Below, one piece after another: positions 1 through 8,580 of a stretch of 64,000 nucleotides of DNA. The first letter of the stretch is position 1, and the number at the start of each line of letters is the position of its first letter. The translations under genes were made by a program, and so were the position numbers. This stretch comes from Cellulomonas sp. WB94 (lineage in GTDB: Bacteria > Actinomycetota > Actinomycetes > Actinomycetales > Cellulomonadaceae). Under the pieces are notes generated by a model that was given only the letters and a program-made list of their open reading frames with translations, did no database searches and was not told where the DNA came from. The DNA lies in NCBI RefSeq assembly GCF_003115775.1, contig NZ_QEES01000002.1, positions 806,001-870,000 on the forward strand, written 5' to 3'.

Positions 1-1
1 C

Positions 2-1036
2 GCCCGGTCCGTGATCTTCACCGTGGTCATGTCATGGTTCGCCTCGCTCGCCATGGAGCCGGCCGTCCTCCGACTCTCGAGGCACATGCGCCGGGGCGCC
101 GCGACGCTGCTCGTGATGGCAGCGGTCGGCGGGTTCGCCGTCGTGTTCGTCGTCGCGTTCGGGACCATGTTCGTCCAGCAGATCGCCCAGCTGCTGCGCG
201 CACTGCCGGACGTGGTCACCGCGGCGACCGACTGGGTCAACGGCACGTTCTCGACGAGCTATCGCGTCGAGGACATCCTGAGCTCCATCCAGCTCACGCC
301 GTCCCAGGCGACCGGGTACGCGAACCAGGTGATCGGTGGCGCGATCGGCATCATCGGATCGCTCGTCGGCGCGATCGCGACGGCCTTCACCATGCTCCTG
401 CTCGTCTTCTACCTGTCCGCGGACGGTCCTCGCCTCCGGCGATGGGTGGCGAGCCTGCTGCCCGACCGGTCGCAGGAGGTCTTCCTCAACGTCTGGGACC
501 TCACGTCCGTCAAGACCGGCGAGTACGTCGCGGCCCGCGTCGTACTCGCGACGATCAACTCGAGCACCTCGGCGCTCGTCTTCCTCGTCACCGGGATGCC
601 GTCGTGGCTCGCGCTCGGCATCTGGACCGGGCTCGTCGCGCAGTTCGTCCCCACGATCGGGACCTACATCTCGATCGCCCTGCCCGTGCTGGTGGGTCTG
701 CTCAGCCCTCACCCGTGGACGGGGGTGATCGCGCTGGCCTGGGCCGTGGTCTACCAGCAGGTCGAGAACCTCACGTTCGAACCCCGCATCAGCGCCCGGG
801 CGGTGAACATCCACCCGGCGGTCGCGTTCGTCTCCGTGCTGGTCGGCGCGTCGCTCTTCGGCATCGCGGGCGCGCTGCTCGCCGTCCCGATCTGCGCGAC
901 CCTGCTGTCGCTGCTCGACATCTACGCCAAGCGCAACCCGATCGAACCGGAGGCCGGCGGCGTCCCGGACGATGCGCCGCAGACCGCAGCACGCTCCAGC
1001 AGTTCAAGCCCCGGCACCTCGAGCCCCGGCACCTAG
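2..1036 (+). CDS. AI-2E family transporter (5' end outside window)
   Basis: Polytopic membrane protein of the AI-2E/UPF0118 (PerM-like) family. The frame is open from the first bases of the window and the family's first membrane segment is missing, so the true start lies to the left; the GTG at 11 is probably internal. At least six hydrophobic segments are visible. The family's central region, with a long hydrophilic stretch, is followed by a C-terminal pair of segments containing the GIAGALLAVP-type signature typical of this family. The C-terminus is a Ser/Pro/Gly-rich tail. Members export small molecules or act in ion/pH homeostasis; the substrate cannot be told here. Its TAG stop shares the tetranucleotide CTAG with the stop of the convergent hydratase gene. 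Confidence 0.85.
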   Translation, partial: ARSVIFTVVMSWFASLAMEPAVLRLSRHMRRGAATLLVMAAVGGFAVVFVVAFGTMFVQQIAQLLRALPDVVTAATDWVNGTFSTSYRVEDILSSIQLTPSQATGYANQVIGGAIGIIGSLVGAIATAFTMLLLVFYLSADGPRLRRWVASLLPDRSQEVFLNVWDLTSVKTGEYVAARVVLATINSSTSALVFLVTGMPSWLALGIWTGLVAQFVPTIGTYISIALPVLVGLLSPHPWTGVIALAWAVVYQQVENLTFEPRISARAVNIHPAVAFVSVLVGASLFGIAGALLAVPICATLLSLLDIYAKRNPIEPEAGGVPDDAPQTAARSSSSSPGTSSPGT

Positions 1037-1461
1037 AGCCGGACGACCGCCTGCGCCTTGCCGAGGACCCGGACGCCGTCGCACGTCGCGGTCAGGTCGA
1101 GGCGGACCGTGCCCGCGGCCACGTCGACCACGCCGACGGTCCCGACGACCTCGACGGTCGCGGAGCCCGGGTCGGGGACGGGGACGGGGCGCGTGAAGCG
1201 CACCTGGTAGTCGACGACGGCGCCCGGGTCGCCCGCCCAGTCGGCGACGACCGACGAGACGGCACCCATGGTCCACATGCCGTGCGCGATGACCCCCGGC
1301 AGGCCGACCTCGAGGGCGACGCGCTCGTTCCAGTGGATCGGGTTGAAGTCACCGCTCGCGCCCGCGTAGCGCACGAGCCGCGCGCGGTCGACGGTGATCT
1401 GACGGCGGACGACCTCGTCGCCGACGGCGAGCTGCGCGATGGTGGGCCGGGGCTGTGTCAT
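1033..1461 (-). CDS. MaoC-like hydratase, HadB type
   Basis: A 142-residue single hot-dog protein of the MaoC/(R)-hydratase family. The hydratase signature is visible as GASGDFNPIHWNE (about residues 35-47), containing the catalytic Asp and His, followed by GVIAHGMWTMG. In mycobacteria the equivalent HadB pairs with HadA or HadC to dehydrate 3-hydroxyacyl-ACP in fatty-acid synthase II; in other actinobacteria the exact substrate is less certain. The ATG overlaps the TGA of the upstream hadA-like gene by four bases, so the two are translationally coupled and probably form a heterodimer. The 3' end overlaps the convergent AI-2E gene by the stop codons only. Confidence 0.85.
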   Translation of the reverse strand: MTQPRPTIAQLAVGDEVVRRQITVDRARLVRYAGASGDFNPIHWNERVALEVGLPGVIAHGMWTMGAVSSVVADWAGDPGAVVDYQVRFTRPVPVPDPGSATVEVVGTVGVVDVAAGTVRLDLTATCDGVRVLGKAQAVVRL

Positions 1462-1907
1462 GCGACGTCCCCCCGCACCGCGAGGGTCGAGACGACGGTC
1501 GCGACCGGGGCGCCGTCGTCCGCGACGATCTCGGCGCGGGTGGTGACCATGGCGAGGCCGGCCCGCTCCGTGATCGAGTCGACGTGGAGGACCGTCACGA
1601 GACGATCGCCCGCGTGGATCGGGCGGTGGTGCGTGAACCGCTCGTCGGCGTGCACGACGCGGCTGAAGTCGATCCCCGCATCGGGGTCCTCGAGCAGCTG
1701 CGCCTCGGCGCGCTGGGCGACGACCACCGCGAACGTCGGAGGTGCGATGACGTCGGGGTAGCCGAGCGCACGCGCGGCGTCCGGATCCAGGTGCGCCGGA
1801 TGAGTCGCACCGACGGCCTGGGCGAACTCGCGGATCTTCTCGCGGCCGACCTCGTAGGCGGCGTTCGGCGGGTACTCGCGCCCCGCGTACTCAGCGTTGA
1901 CCCGCAC
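1458..1907 (-). CDS. MaoC N-terminal-like dehydratase, HadA/HadC type
   Basis: A 149-residue hot-dog subunit (FAS1-DH / HadA-HadC family) without its own catalytic Asp-His pair; such subunits bind acyl chains and work with a HadB partner, which is the next gene. The family start is recognisable as YEVGREKIREFAQAVG near the N-terminus, with PPTFAVVV in the middle. The GTG at 1907 was chosen because upstream residues in this frame are Arg/Ser/Thr-rich and overlap the rpmG reading frame, while this start gives the usual short leader. It lies 22 bases behind the rpmG stop, an arrangement (rpmG-hadA-hadB) common in actinobacteria. The ribosome-binding site is weak, so translation may rely on coupling. 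Confidence 0.82.
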   Translation of the reverse strand: MRVNAEYAGREYPPNAAYEVGREKIREFAQAVGATHPAHLDPDAARALGYPDVIAPPTFAVVVAQRAEAQLLEDPDAGIDFSRVVHADERFTHHRPIHAGDRLVTVLHVDSITERAGLAMVTTRAEIVADDGAPVATVVSTLAVRGDVA

Positions 1908-1929
1908 GGCCTGAGCTGCCGGGCTCAGG

Positions 1930-2100
1930 TCAGCGGGTCTCGCGGTGCAGCGTGTGGCGCTTGTCGCGCGGGCAGAACTTCGACAGCTCGAGGCGGTCGG
2001 GGTCGTTCCGGCGGTTCTTCTTCGTGATGTAGTTCCGCTCCTTGCACTCCGTGCAGGCCAGCGTGATCTTGGGGCGGACGTCCGTGCTCTTGCTTGCCAT
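1930..2100 (-). CDS. rpmG: 50S ribosomal protein bL33
   Basis: A 56-residue basic ribosomal protein bL33, recognisable from [13 protein letters not shown] and the [13 protein letters not shown] core. ATG at 2100 is preceded by a good ribosome-binding site, AGAGGTGA, about seven bases upstream. It has the first Cys pair (CTEC) of the zinc-binding C+ form, but the second pair reads CPRD rather than CxxC, so the fourth zinc ligand is an Asp. This may be a variant site or a partly degenerate one. It is the first gene of the rpmG-hadA-hadB group, downstream of tRNA-Met and tRNA-Thr on the same strand; such tRNA-rpmG linkage is usual in actinobacteria. Confidence 0.93.
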   Translation of the reverse strand: MASKSTDVRPKITLACTECKERNYITKKNRRNDPDRLELSKFCPRDKRHTLHRETR

Positions 2101-2179
2101 GGTCTTGTCACCTCTCGCGCCGAAGCGCAACGTACCGGTCTGCGCGCGCCGGCCGACGCGCGGATCTGTCCTGTGGCGG

Positions 2180-2253
2180 TAGCGGGAGCGGGACTCGAAC
2201 CCGCGACACCACGATTATGAGCCGTGTGCTCTAACCACCTGAGCTACCCCGCC
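2180..2253 (-). tRNA. tRNA-Met (CAT)
   Basis: A complete cloverleaf of 74 nt. The acceptor stem starts GGCGGGG and pairs with TCCCGCT, closed by G-T at both ends. The D arm is GCTCAGGTGGTTAGAGC, the anticodon loop CTCATAA contains CAT, and the T arm GCGGG-TTCGAGT-CCCGC pairs perfectly. The discriminator is A; a full CCA is not encoded. The lack of initiator features (three G-C pairs in the anticodon stem) suggests the elongator tRNA-Met, though a lysidine-modified tRNA-Ile cannot be excluded by anticodon alone. Confidence 0.95.
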
Positions 2254-2317
2254 TTGTATCGATGCGCAGGGGCCGCCCACGGACGAGCCGTGACACGAAC
2301 CCCCGACACACCAACAG

Positions 2318-2390
2318 AGCCCCGAAAGGGAATCGAACCCTTGACCTTCTCCTTACCATGGAGACGCTCTGCCGACTGAGCTATCGGGGC
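2318..2390 (-). tRNA. tRNA-Thr (GGT)
   Basis: A complete 73-nt cloverleaf. The acceptor GCCCCGA pairs with TCGGGGC, the D arm is GCTCAGTCGGCAGAGC, the anticodon stem TCTCC/GGAGA encloses loop ATGGTAA with anticodon GGT, and the T loop is TTCGATT. The discriminator is T and CCA is not encoded. A possible -10 box, TAATCT, lies about 10 bases upstream on the minus strand (2401-2406). It is probably co-transcribed with tRNA-Met and rpmG. Confidence 0.95.
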
Positions 2391-2620
2391 AGCGCGAGCA
2401 AGATTACACGGCCGCAGGCGCGCCAGCGAAATCGGCCCCCTGGACCGGACCGAACCCGCCCAGATCCGCCTTCCGCCGGGGCCCGCAGGGCGCTCGCCAG
2501 CCGCATCGTGAGACGCGTCGCGGGCCAGGTGGGTGACGTTCGCGCGATCCGCTGCACCGGCCGGGTGAACTCGTCCGCCAACGCTGTGAACTGGACATCA
2601 ACGTACGGAAGAGTACGCGG

Positions 2621-2824
2621 GTGCCCATCGACGACGCGCTCCGCGTGGAGATCACCGACGCCGACGTGCGCGCTGCCAAGAAGGACTGGCTCGCCGCACG
2701 TGACGGTGTCGACCCCGACCGCGACGTCGAGCGAGCCCTCTGGTTCTACAAGCGCCTCATCTCGACCCAGGCGCAGCAGATCGCCGACGAGGTCCGCAAG
2801 CCCGGCTACCGCCGGCCGTCGTGA
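2621..2824 (+). CDS. small conserved-looking protein, function unknown
   Basis: I do not recognise this family. It is a 67-residue acidic/basic soluble protein starting GTG at 2621, with a GGAAGAG ribosome-binding-like sequence about eight bases upstream. Codon use shows the strong third-position G/C bias of real genes in this window, and no better frame competes. It is predicted mostly helical, with ALRVEITDADVRAAKKDW at the N-terminus and an ALWFYKRLISTQAQQIADEV helix near the C-terminus. It has no signal peptide or membrane segment. It stands alone on the plus strand between tRNA genes of the opposite strand, and its TGA is followed at once by the GTG of the next ORF. Confidence 0.6.
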   Translation: MPIDDALRVEITDADVRAAKKDWLAARDGVDPDRDVERALWFYKRLISTQAQQIADEVRKPGYRRPS

Positions 2825-3247
2825 GTGGAGACCGTCACCCTCGCCCTCCTGCTCGCCGTCGCGCTGACCAGCGCGTGCACGTCGCCGAAGGACGCCGCCG
2901 TCGACACCGGCCCGTCCTGGCCAGCCGCGATGGCCCTGCCCGCCGACGCCAAGGCCGGCGTCGACGCCGAGCTCCAGCCGGCGGTCGACGAGCTCAAGGC
3001 CGCCGGGTACGACGCGAAGCCGTGGGACCCGACAGCGAACGGGGCGCCCTCTCATCGAGAGGACGCCCCGTTCGTTCTGTGGCGGGTGAGGGATTCGAAC
3101 CCCCGTAGGCGTTGCCAGCTGATTTACAGTCAGCCCCCTTTGGCCACTCGGGTAACCCGCCAGGGTCGTGTGCAGTTGTCTCACGCAGGCATGTCACGAG
3201 CTCTCACACCTGCGCACACCGCGCACGGCGTGCGGGTGGAAGGATAG
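2825..3247 (+). CDS. putative small lipoprotein ORF lacking a stop before the downstream hairpin
   Basis: It begins GTG directly after the preceding stop. The first 20 residues form a signal peptide with a lipobox-like LTSAC, and codon bias is strongly gene-like as far as about 3036. From there no stop occurs in any forward frame before the hairpin at 3037-3073. The frame then runs antisense through tRNA-Tyr and ends at 3247, where the translation is clearly tRNA-derived. The genuine protein is therefore about 70 residues plus an accidental tail, or the gene has lost its end by an old rearrangement beside the tRNA. Function unknown. The mature part is acidic and Ala-rich. Confidence 0.4.
   Translation: METVTLALLLAVALTSACTSPKDAAVDTGPSWPAAMALPADAKAGVDAELQPAVDELKAAGYDAKPWDPTANGAPSHREDAPFVLWRVRDSNPRRRCQLIYSQPPLATRVTRQGRVQLSHAGMSRALTPAHTAHGVRVEG
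3037..3073. terminator. hairpin, probable bidirectional terminator
   Basis: Two 17-base arms (3037-3053 and 3057-3073) pair around the loop ATC with one mismatch. The plus-strand continuation GTTCTGT is only weakly T-rich. It sits seven bases beyond the 3' end of tRNA-Tyr on the minus strand and at the end of the coding-like region on the plus strand, so it could stop transcription from both sides. Confidence 0.65.
3080..3161 (-). tRNA. tRNA-Tyr (GTA)
   Basis: An 82-nt class II tRNA. The acceptor GGCGGGT pairs with ACCCGCC, the anticodon arm CTGACTGTAAATCAG carries GTA, a long variable arm follows, and the T arm has loop TTCGAAT. The discriminator is A. It is separated by about 690 bases from the tRNA-Thr/tRNA-Met pair, with the two small plus-strand ORFs between, so it is probably transcribed on its own. 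Confidence 0.95.
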
Positions 3248-3340
3248 CAAGTCCAGCGGGGTGCTCGCGCAGCATCCCGTCACGTAGACGTTCAGGATCA
3301 CGACCCGACCCGCCCCGTGCGGCTCGACAGGGAGGACACC

Positions 3341-3838
3341 ATGGCGAGCGAAGCGTCGTTCGACGTCGTCAGCAAGGTCGACCGTCAAGAGGTCGACAAC
3401 GCGCTCAACCAGGCCGCCAAGGAGGTCGCGCAGCGGTACGACTTCAAGAACATCGGCGCGTCGCTCGGCTGGAGCGGCGAGAAGATCCTCATGGTCGCGA
3501 ACTCCGAGGAGCGCGTGCTGGCGATCCTCGACGTCCTGCAGGGCAGGCTCATCCACCGTGGGATCTCGCTGAAGTCGCTCGACACCGGCGACGGCAAGCC
3601 GCGCCCCTCCGGCAAGGAGTTCCGCCTCGAGGCGTCGCTCAAGGAGGGCCTGAGCAGCGAGGTCGCCAAGAAGATCGGCAAGCTCGTGCGCGACGAGGGC
3701 CCCAAGGGCGTCAAGTCGACCATCACGGGGGACGAGGTGCGCATCTCGGCGAAGAGCCGCGACGACCTCCAGGAGGTCATCGCGCTGCTCAAGGGTGCCG
3801 ACCTCGACGCCGCCCTGCAGTTCACGAACTACCGCTAG
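3341..3838 (+). CDS. yajQ: YajQ family nucleotide-binding protein
   Basis: A 165-residue cytosolic protein matching the YajQ/UPF0234 family along its full length. The N-terminal [16 protein letters not shown] and RYDFKN motifs and the C-terminal LQFTNYR end are characteristic. The fold is two ferredoxin-like domains. YajQ proteins bind nucleotides and RNA, and some bind cyclic di-GMP (shown in Xanthomonas and Pseudomonas); the role in actinobacteria is unknown. The start at ATG 3341 was preferred to the in-frame codon at 3317 because of the ribosome-binding site GGGAGGA just before it and the family's usual MASEASFD beginning. The stop shares CTAG with the convergent oxidase gene. Confidence 0.93.
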   Translation: MASEASFDVVSKVDRQEVDNALNQAAKEVAQRYDFKNIGASLGWSGEKILMVANSEERVLAILDVLQGRLIHRGISLKSLDTGDGKPRPSGKEFRLEASLKEGLSSEVAKKIGKLVRDEGPKGVKSTITGDEVRISAKSRDDLQEVIALLKGADLDAALQFTNYR

Positions 3839-5106
3839 ACCTCGACCGGCTCGGGCGCTACTGCCCCGACGGTGAACCGGGCGAGCGCGAACGCGTCGAG
3901 ATCCACGCCCGGCACCTCGGGGCGCAGCCCGGTCGCCAGGTCGGCGAGCACCTGGCCGATGCCGGGCGTGAACGTGAAGCCGTGGCCCGAGAAGCCCGCC
4001 CCGATCACGACCGGGCCGACGCGGTCGAGCAGGAACCGTTCGTCGGGGGTCGTCGTGTAGGTGCAGCTGATCGGCGCAGGCGCGTCGGCGTCGAGGCCCG
4101 CGAACCACTCCCGCACGTAGGCGCGCAGCTCGGCGAGACGACCGGGCTCGGCCATGAAGTCCCGGGTGTCGGGGTCGACGACCGGGCCGGTGCCGTGGTG
4201 ACCCACCTTCACGCCCTCGCCGGGCGTGTGGTGGCCGTACGTGCCGCTCAGGGGGTACCCGCCGTCGGGCGCGTCCGGCAGGCGGGCCTCGGCGTGCGCG
4301 GCGGGGTCGACGTGGTGGATGAAGCTGGGCCACGCGTCACCGGCGACGAGCGCCGGGTCGCGCAGCGGGAAGTGCGCGGGCTGCTCCTGGGTCACGACGA
4401 GCGAGGGCAGCACGTCGAACCCGGGCACGCCCGCGAGCATCCCCGCCGTCCAGGCGCCGGTCGTCACCACGACCGCGCTCGCCCGGAGCTCACTCACGAC
4501 TCCCCCGGAGTCCGGCCCCTCGTCGACGACGTGCACCACGGCGCCGCCGTCGGCCGCCACCTCGATCCCCGTCACCCGCACGTGGTGACGCACCTCGGCT
4601 CCGTGCCGGGCTGCCTGCGCCTGGAGCGCCGCGACGGTCCGGTCGGCGTGCACGCGCCCCGCGACCTTCTGCACGACGACGCGGTCGTCGAACCGCATCC
4701 CGGGCCAGCGACCCTCCGCCTCGGGACCCGTCAGGTACTCGAAGGGGACCCCGCACACGAGCAGCGCCTCGACGAGGCCCCGCAGCGCGCGGACGGGTCC
4801 GTGGTCGACGCAGCCGTTGAGGGTCAGCAGCCGCTCGCCCGACTCCTCCTGGAGCACGTCCCACCACCGGTGGGCGAACTGGGCGAGCCGCACGTGCCCG
4901 ACGTCGGCGTACCCGAGCCGGAAGATGCGCCCGGCACCGTGCGAGGCGCCACGCACGTGCCCCGGGCCGAACTGCTCGAGGAGCGTCGTCGGCACGCCCC
5001 TGCGCGCGAGCGCCCACGCCGCGGCCGAGCCCATGGCTCCCCCACCGACGACGATCACCGGGCGGTCGTGCGGCCCGTCCACCTGTGCTTCGACTGCTCC
5101 GACCAC
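3835..5106 (-). CDS. FAD-dependent amine oxidase, monomeric sarcosine oxidase / MTOX family
   Basis: A 423-residue flavoprotein. The N-terminal Rossmann motif [13 protein letters not shown] (about 19-31) binds [18 protein letters not shown] matches the sarcosine oxidase/N-methyltryptophan oxidase family, as does the [10 protein letters not shown] segment near residue 300. Cys348 in [13 protein letters not shown] lies where this family joins FAD covalently to cysteine (Cys315 of Bacillus sarcosine oxidase). The enzyme oxidises secondary N-methyl amines, or an N-substituted amino acid, giving hydrogen peroxide; the exact substrate is not evident. At 423 residues it is about 35 longer than typical, partly from a short N-terminal extension. 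Starts at M13 or later are not available; the extension may be misread. It is a monocistronic unit by spacing. Confidence 0.85.
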   Translation of the reverse strand: MVGAVEAQVDGPHDRPVIVVGGGAMGSAAAWALARRGVPTTLLEQFGPGHVRGASHGAGRIFRLGYADVGHVRLAQFAHRWWDVLQEESGERLLTLNGCVDHGPVRALRGLVEALLVCGVPFEYLTGPEAEGRWPGMRFDDRVVVQKVAGRVHADRTVAALQAQAARHGAEVRHHVRVTGIEVAADGGAVVHVVDEGPDSGGVVSELRASAVVVTTGAWTAGMLAGVPGFDVLPSLVVTQEQPAHFPLRDPALVAGDAWPSFIHHVDPAAHAEARLPDAPDGGYPLSGTYGHHTPGEGVKVGHHGTGPVVDPDTRDFMAEPGRLAELRAYVREWFAGLDADAPAPISCTYTTTPDERFLLDRVGPVVIGAGFSGHGFTFTPGIGQVLADLATGLRPEVPGVDLDAFALARFTVGAVAPEPVEV

Positions 5107-5198
5107 GCGTTCGCCCGCCCCTCGTCGCCCACCGATGGCGGCACGCTAGCGTGCGTCCGGGTTGTCCCGGTACGCGTGCTCACCAGGAGGACTGCGGA

Positions 5199-6062
5199 TC
5201 AGTACGGGGGCAGACCCGCCATGCGCTGGAGGCGGTCGATGCGGTCGGCCATCGGCGGGTGCGTCGCGAAGAGCCGCGCGACCCCGGTCGCCTTGAACGG
5301 GTTGGCGATCATGAGGTGCGACACGTCGACGAGCTTCTGGTCCCGTGGCAGCGGGGCGACCTGCGTGCCGCGCTCGAGCTTGCGCAGCGCCGAGGCGAGA
5401 GCCAGCGGGTCGCCCGTGAGGCGCGCACCGTCCTCGTCCGCGTCGTACTCGCGCGTGCGGCTGATCGCGAGCTGGATCATCGTGGCGGCGAGCGGTGCCA
5501 GGAGCGCCATCGCGATGCCCGCGATCGGGTTGCTGCTGCGGTCACGGTCGCCACCGCCGAAGAACATGAGGAACTGCGCGATCGAGGTGATGACGCCGGC
5601 CACCGCCGCCGCGACCGACGACGTGAGGATGTCCCGGTTGTAGACGTGCGTGAGCTCGTGGCCGAGCACCCCACGCAGCTCGCGCTCGTCGAGCAGCGCA
5701 AGGATGCCCTCGGTGCAGCACACGGCGGCGTTGCGCGGGTTGCGGCCCGTCGCGAACGCGTTCGGGGCGGCCGTCGGCGACACGAACAACCGCGGCATCG
5801 GCTGGCGTGCGGCCGTCGAGAGCTCACGCACGATCCGGTACATGCCGGGCTGCTCGAGCTCGCTCACCGGCACCGCGTGCATCGCCCGGATCGCGATCTT
5901 GTCCGAGTTCCAGTAGCTGTAGGCGGTCATGACGACGCCGAGACCGGCGAACAGGAAGATGTACCGGCCCCGCCCGACCGAGGCGCCGAGCGCCAGCAGC
6001 ACGACCCACAGCACGCCGAACAGTGCTGCGGTCTTCAGTCCGTTGAAATGACGGTGCCCCAT
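5199..6062 (-). CDS. htpX: zinc metalloprotease HtpX
   Basis: A 287-residue M48-family membrane protease that degrades misfolded membrane proteins. Two hydrophobic segments occupy residues about 12-50 and two more lie around 145-200. The zinc motif HELTH is at 135-139 with catalytic Glu136, and the third ligand is in the later [10 protein letters not shown] segment. The conserved NAFATGRNP motif is at 101-109. ATG 6062 is preceded by AAGGAG at a rather long spacing; the longer frame upstream is Arg-rich read-through of the region before the gene. In mycobacteria htpX lies beside grcC1 and menJ; the same genes occur here within 25 kb. Confidence 0.93.
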   Translation of the reverse strand: MGHRHFNGLKTAALFGVLWVVLLALGASVGRGRYIFLFAGLGVVMTAYSYWNSDKIAIRAMHAVPVSELEQPGMYRIVRELSTAARQPMPRLFVSPTAAPNAFATGRNPRNAAVCCTEGILALLDERELRGVLGHELTHVYNRDILTSSVAAAVAGVITSIAQFLMFFGGGDRDRSSNPIAGIAMALLAPLAATMIQLAISRTREYDADEDGARLTGDPLALASALRKLERGTQVAPLPRDQKLVDVSHLMIANPFKATGVARLFATHPPMADRIDRLQRMAGLPPY

Positions 6063-6151
6063 GGGAACGTCCCGCTCCTTGCGAACCGTGGCCCGCGCGG
6101 ATGCGGGGCGTCTGACTTCGACAACGCGCGTCGGCCCCGGAGCGTTCCCTC

Positions 6152-7558
6152 TCAGGCCTGAGGGTCCTCTGTGAGCGGGCGCCCGAGCGAGACGGCCACC
6201 ATGTCCTCGCGCGGGACGACCTTGATGCGCTCGCGCCCCTCGGGCTCCCCGAGCGAGCGCTCGTGGGCGTCCAGGACCTCCCAGTCGGACCACTGGATGA
6301 CCTCGACGCCCCGCGCCGTCAGGTGGTCCAGGACCGCGTGCGGGTCGCGGTCTGCGGCCGTGAAGAACGGGTTCGCGGCGTCCTGCGCGTCGCCGACGTC
6401 CTCGGTGAGGTGCCGGATGGTCTCGGTCGCGTCGGACTTGGTGTGCCCGATCAGCCCGACGGGCCCCCGCTTGATCCACCCGGTCGTGTAGACGCCGGGG
6501 AGCGGCGTGCCGTCGGCGTCGAGAACGCGCCCCTCCTCGTTGGGGATGACACCGGCGGCGTCGTCGAACGGGATGTCCACGAGCGGCGAGCCGAAGTAGC
6601 CGACCGCGCGGTACACGGCCTGCACCGGCCAGTCGTGCAGCTCACCCGTGCCCGCGACGTTGCCGTCGCCCCGAAGGACCGTTCGCTCGGTGCGCAGGCC
6701 CACGACCCGGCCGTCCTCGCCCAGCACCTCGACCGGCTTGTGGAGGAAGTGCAGGTGGATGCGACGGGGGGCGGTCAGCTCCTCGGGCTCCTTGAGCGTC
6801 CAGTCCGTGAGCGTCTTGACGACCTGCTTCGTCTGGTTCGAGGAGTGGATCGCGGCCATCGAGCCCTCGTCGAACTCGAAGTCCTCCGGGTAGACGATGA
6901 CGTCGACGTCGGGCACGTGGCCCAGCTCGCGCAGCTCGAGCGGCGAGAACTTGACCTGCGCCGGCCCACGACGGGCGAAGAGGTGGACGTCGGTGACGGG
7001 AGAGGCCTTGAGGGTCTCGTAGACGTTGGCCGGGATCTCGGTCGGCAGCAGGTCGTCGGCGTGCTTGGCGAGGATGCGGGCGACGTCGAGCGCGACGTTC
7101 CCCGCCCCGAGCACCGCGACCTCCTTGGCGTGCAACGGCCACGTCCGCGGGACGTCGGGGTGCCCGTCGTACCAGGAGACGAAGTCGGCCGCACCGTAGG
7201 AGCCTTCGAGGTCGATGCCCGGGATCGACAGGGCGGCGTCGCGGATCGAGCCCGTCGAGAAGATCACGGCGTCGTAGAACTGGCGCAGGTCCTCGAGCTT
7301 GACGTCGACGCCGTAGTCCACGTTGGCGAGCAGGCGGATGTCGCCGCGCTCGAGCACCTTGTGGAGCGCCACGATGATCTGCTTGATGCGCGGGTGGTCC
7401 GGTGCCACGCCGTAGCGCACGAGGCCGAACGGCGCGGGGAGGCGCTCGAAGAGGTCGATGCTGACGTCGATGCCTGTCTTCGACAGGATGTCGGCTGCGT
7501 AGATGCCGGCGGGGCCGGCGCCGACGATCGCCACACGCAGCTTGCGGTTCGTGCTCAC
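6152..7558 (-). CDS. fprA: ferredoxin/flavodoxin-NADP+ reductase, FprA type
   Basis: A 468-residue flavoprotein of the adrenodoxin-reductase family that moves electrons between NADPH and ferredoxin. The FAD motif [15 protein letters not shown] lies at the N-terminus, [12 protein letters not shown] follows at about 45-56, the NADP motif [13 protein letters not shown] lies near 160, and the [15 protein letters not shown] motif near 370 closes the FAD site. The last 100 residues include an additional C-terminal segment ending in LTEDPQA. GTG was chosen as start because it begins the family core after two residues; the upstream frame is Arg/Trp-rich and unlike the family. It stands alone, with about 200 bases to the PP2C gene. 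Confidence 0.92.
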   Translation of the reverse strand: MSTNRKLRVAIVGAGPAGIYAADILSKTGIDVSIDLFERLPAPFGLVRYGVAPDHPRIKQIIVALHKVLERGDIRLLANVDYGVDVKLEDLRQFYDAVIFSTGSIRDAALSIPGIDLEGSYGAADFVSWYDGHPDVPRTWPLHAKEVAVLGAGNVALDVARILAKHADDLLPTEIPANVYETLKASPVTDVHLFARRGPAQVKFSPLELRELGHVPDVDVIVYPEDFEFDEGSMAAIHSSNQTKQVVKTLTDWTLKEPEELTAPRRIHLHFLHKPVEVLGEDGRVVGLRTERTVLRGDGNVAGTGELHDWPVQAVYRAVGYFGSPLVDIPFDDAAGVIPNEEGRVLDADGTPLPGVYTTGWIKRGPVGLIGHTKSDATETIRHLTEDVGDAQDAANPFFTAADRDPHAVLDHLTARGVEVIQWSDWEVLDAHERSLGEPEGRERIKVVPREDMVAVSLGRPLTEDPQA

Positions 7559-7754
7559 GGGACGCGGGACCTTCCGGGTCGAGGAAGCGGGTCGGAGAGA
7601 CCCTGACAGCTCGGATCGATCTGCGGACCAGTCGATCTGCCGATCTGGCGGGACTGCCAGGCACAGGGGTGCTGACGCCAGTCTACGGCGACGAGCCGCG
7701 GCATCCCGGAGAGACCACCACCATGCGGACACGCCCCGACGGCACGCACGGCGG

Positions 7755-8492
7755 TCAGCCGGCGGGGGCGTCCACGACGATCACCGTCACGTTGTCGCGT
7801 CCGCCCGCGACGAGCGCCGCCGCGACGAGGTGGTCGGCAGCGTCCTGGGGGTCGGGGTGCGTGCGGAGGATCTCGGTGATGTGCGCGTCGTCGACCTCGC
7901 CCGTGAGGCCGTCCGAGCACACGAGGACCCGGTCGCCCGCGACGAAGTCCAACGGGAAGAAGTCCGGCTCGGGATCGTCGCCGCCACCGCCGCCGAGCAC
8001 CCGGGTCACGACGTGGCGGTGCGGGTGGCGCGCCGCCTCCTCGGCCGTCAGGAGCCCGCGCGCGACCAGCTCCGCGACCTCGGAGTGGTCGATGCTCACC
8101 TGGGCGAGCTCGCCGCCCGAGAGGCGGTAGGTGCGGGAGTCGCCGACGTTGACGACCAGCCACGACGGACCGGCCGGCCCCCGCACGACGAGCGCTCCTG
8201 TGAGGGTCGTCCCGGGCGGCGGACCCGACCCGGTCGGGATCGAGCGGATGCGCGCGACGGCTCGCCGCAGGTGGGTCGTGACGATCTGGGGCGTCAGGGT
8301 CGGCTCGTCGAGCAGCCCGCGCAGCGCCTCGATCGTGTACGCGCTCGCCACCTCCCCCGACTCGTGGCCACCCATGCCGTCGGCGACCACGAACACCGGG
8401 AACCGCGCGAGGAAGCTGTCCTCGTTGACCTGCCGCCGCGTCCCGCGGTCCGTCGCGACGCCCCAGCTGACCCCCGCCACCGTCGCCGTCAT
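7755..8492 (-). CDS. PP2C-type Ser/Thr protein phosphatase
   Basis: A 245-residue soluble PPM/PP2C phosphatase. All metal-binding and catalytic motifs are present: the RxxNED segment near residue 24, VADGMGGHESGE (about 36-47), VVNVGDSRTYRL (about 113-124), VCSDGLTGEV (about 190-199) and GGRDNVTVIVV near the C-terminus. It dephosphorylates Ser/Thr-phosphorylated proteins using Mn/Mg. Unlike PstP it lacks a transmembrane anchor. No Ser/Thr kinase gene is in the window, so its partner kinase must lie elsewhere. It is single-gene by spacing (88 bases to the next gene on the same strand). Confidence 0.92.
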   Translation of the reverse strand: MTATVAGVSWGVATDRGTRRQVNEDSFLARFPVFVVADGMGGHESGEVASAYTIEALRGLLDEPTLTPQIVTTHLRRAVARIRSIPTGSGPPPGTTLTGALVVRGPAGPSWLVVNVGDSRTYRLSGGELAQVSIDHSEVAELVARGLLTAEEAARHPHRHVVTRVLGGGGGDDPEPDFFPLDFVAGDRVLVCSDGLTGEVDDAHITEILRTHPDPQDAADHLVAAALVAGGRDNVTVIVVDAPAG

Positions 8493-8580
8493 CGGTGCGC
8501 CTGCCCGCTCGCGCGCCGACTGCTCGCGCCGGTTCGCTCAGGGGTGCGCGCCGCAGCGTGCCGCAGTTCGGTGGGCACCG

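Noticed and set aside
3112-5643. 843-codon open frame on the plus strand
   Set aside because: It is antisense to the oxidase and htpX genes, is Arg/Ala/Gly-rich as high-GC shadow frames are, and overlaps yajQ out of frame.
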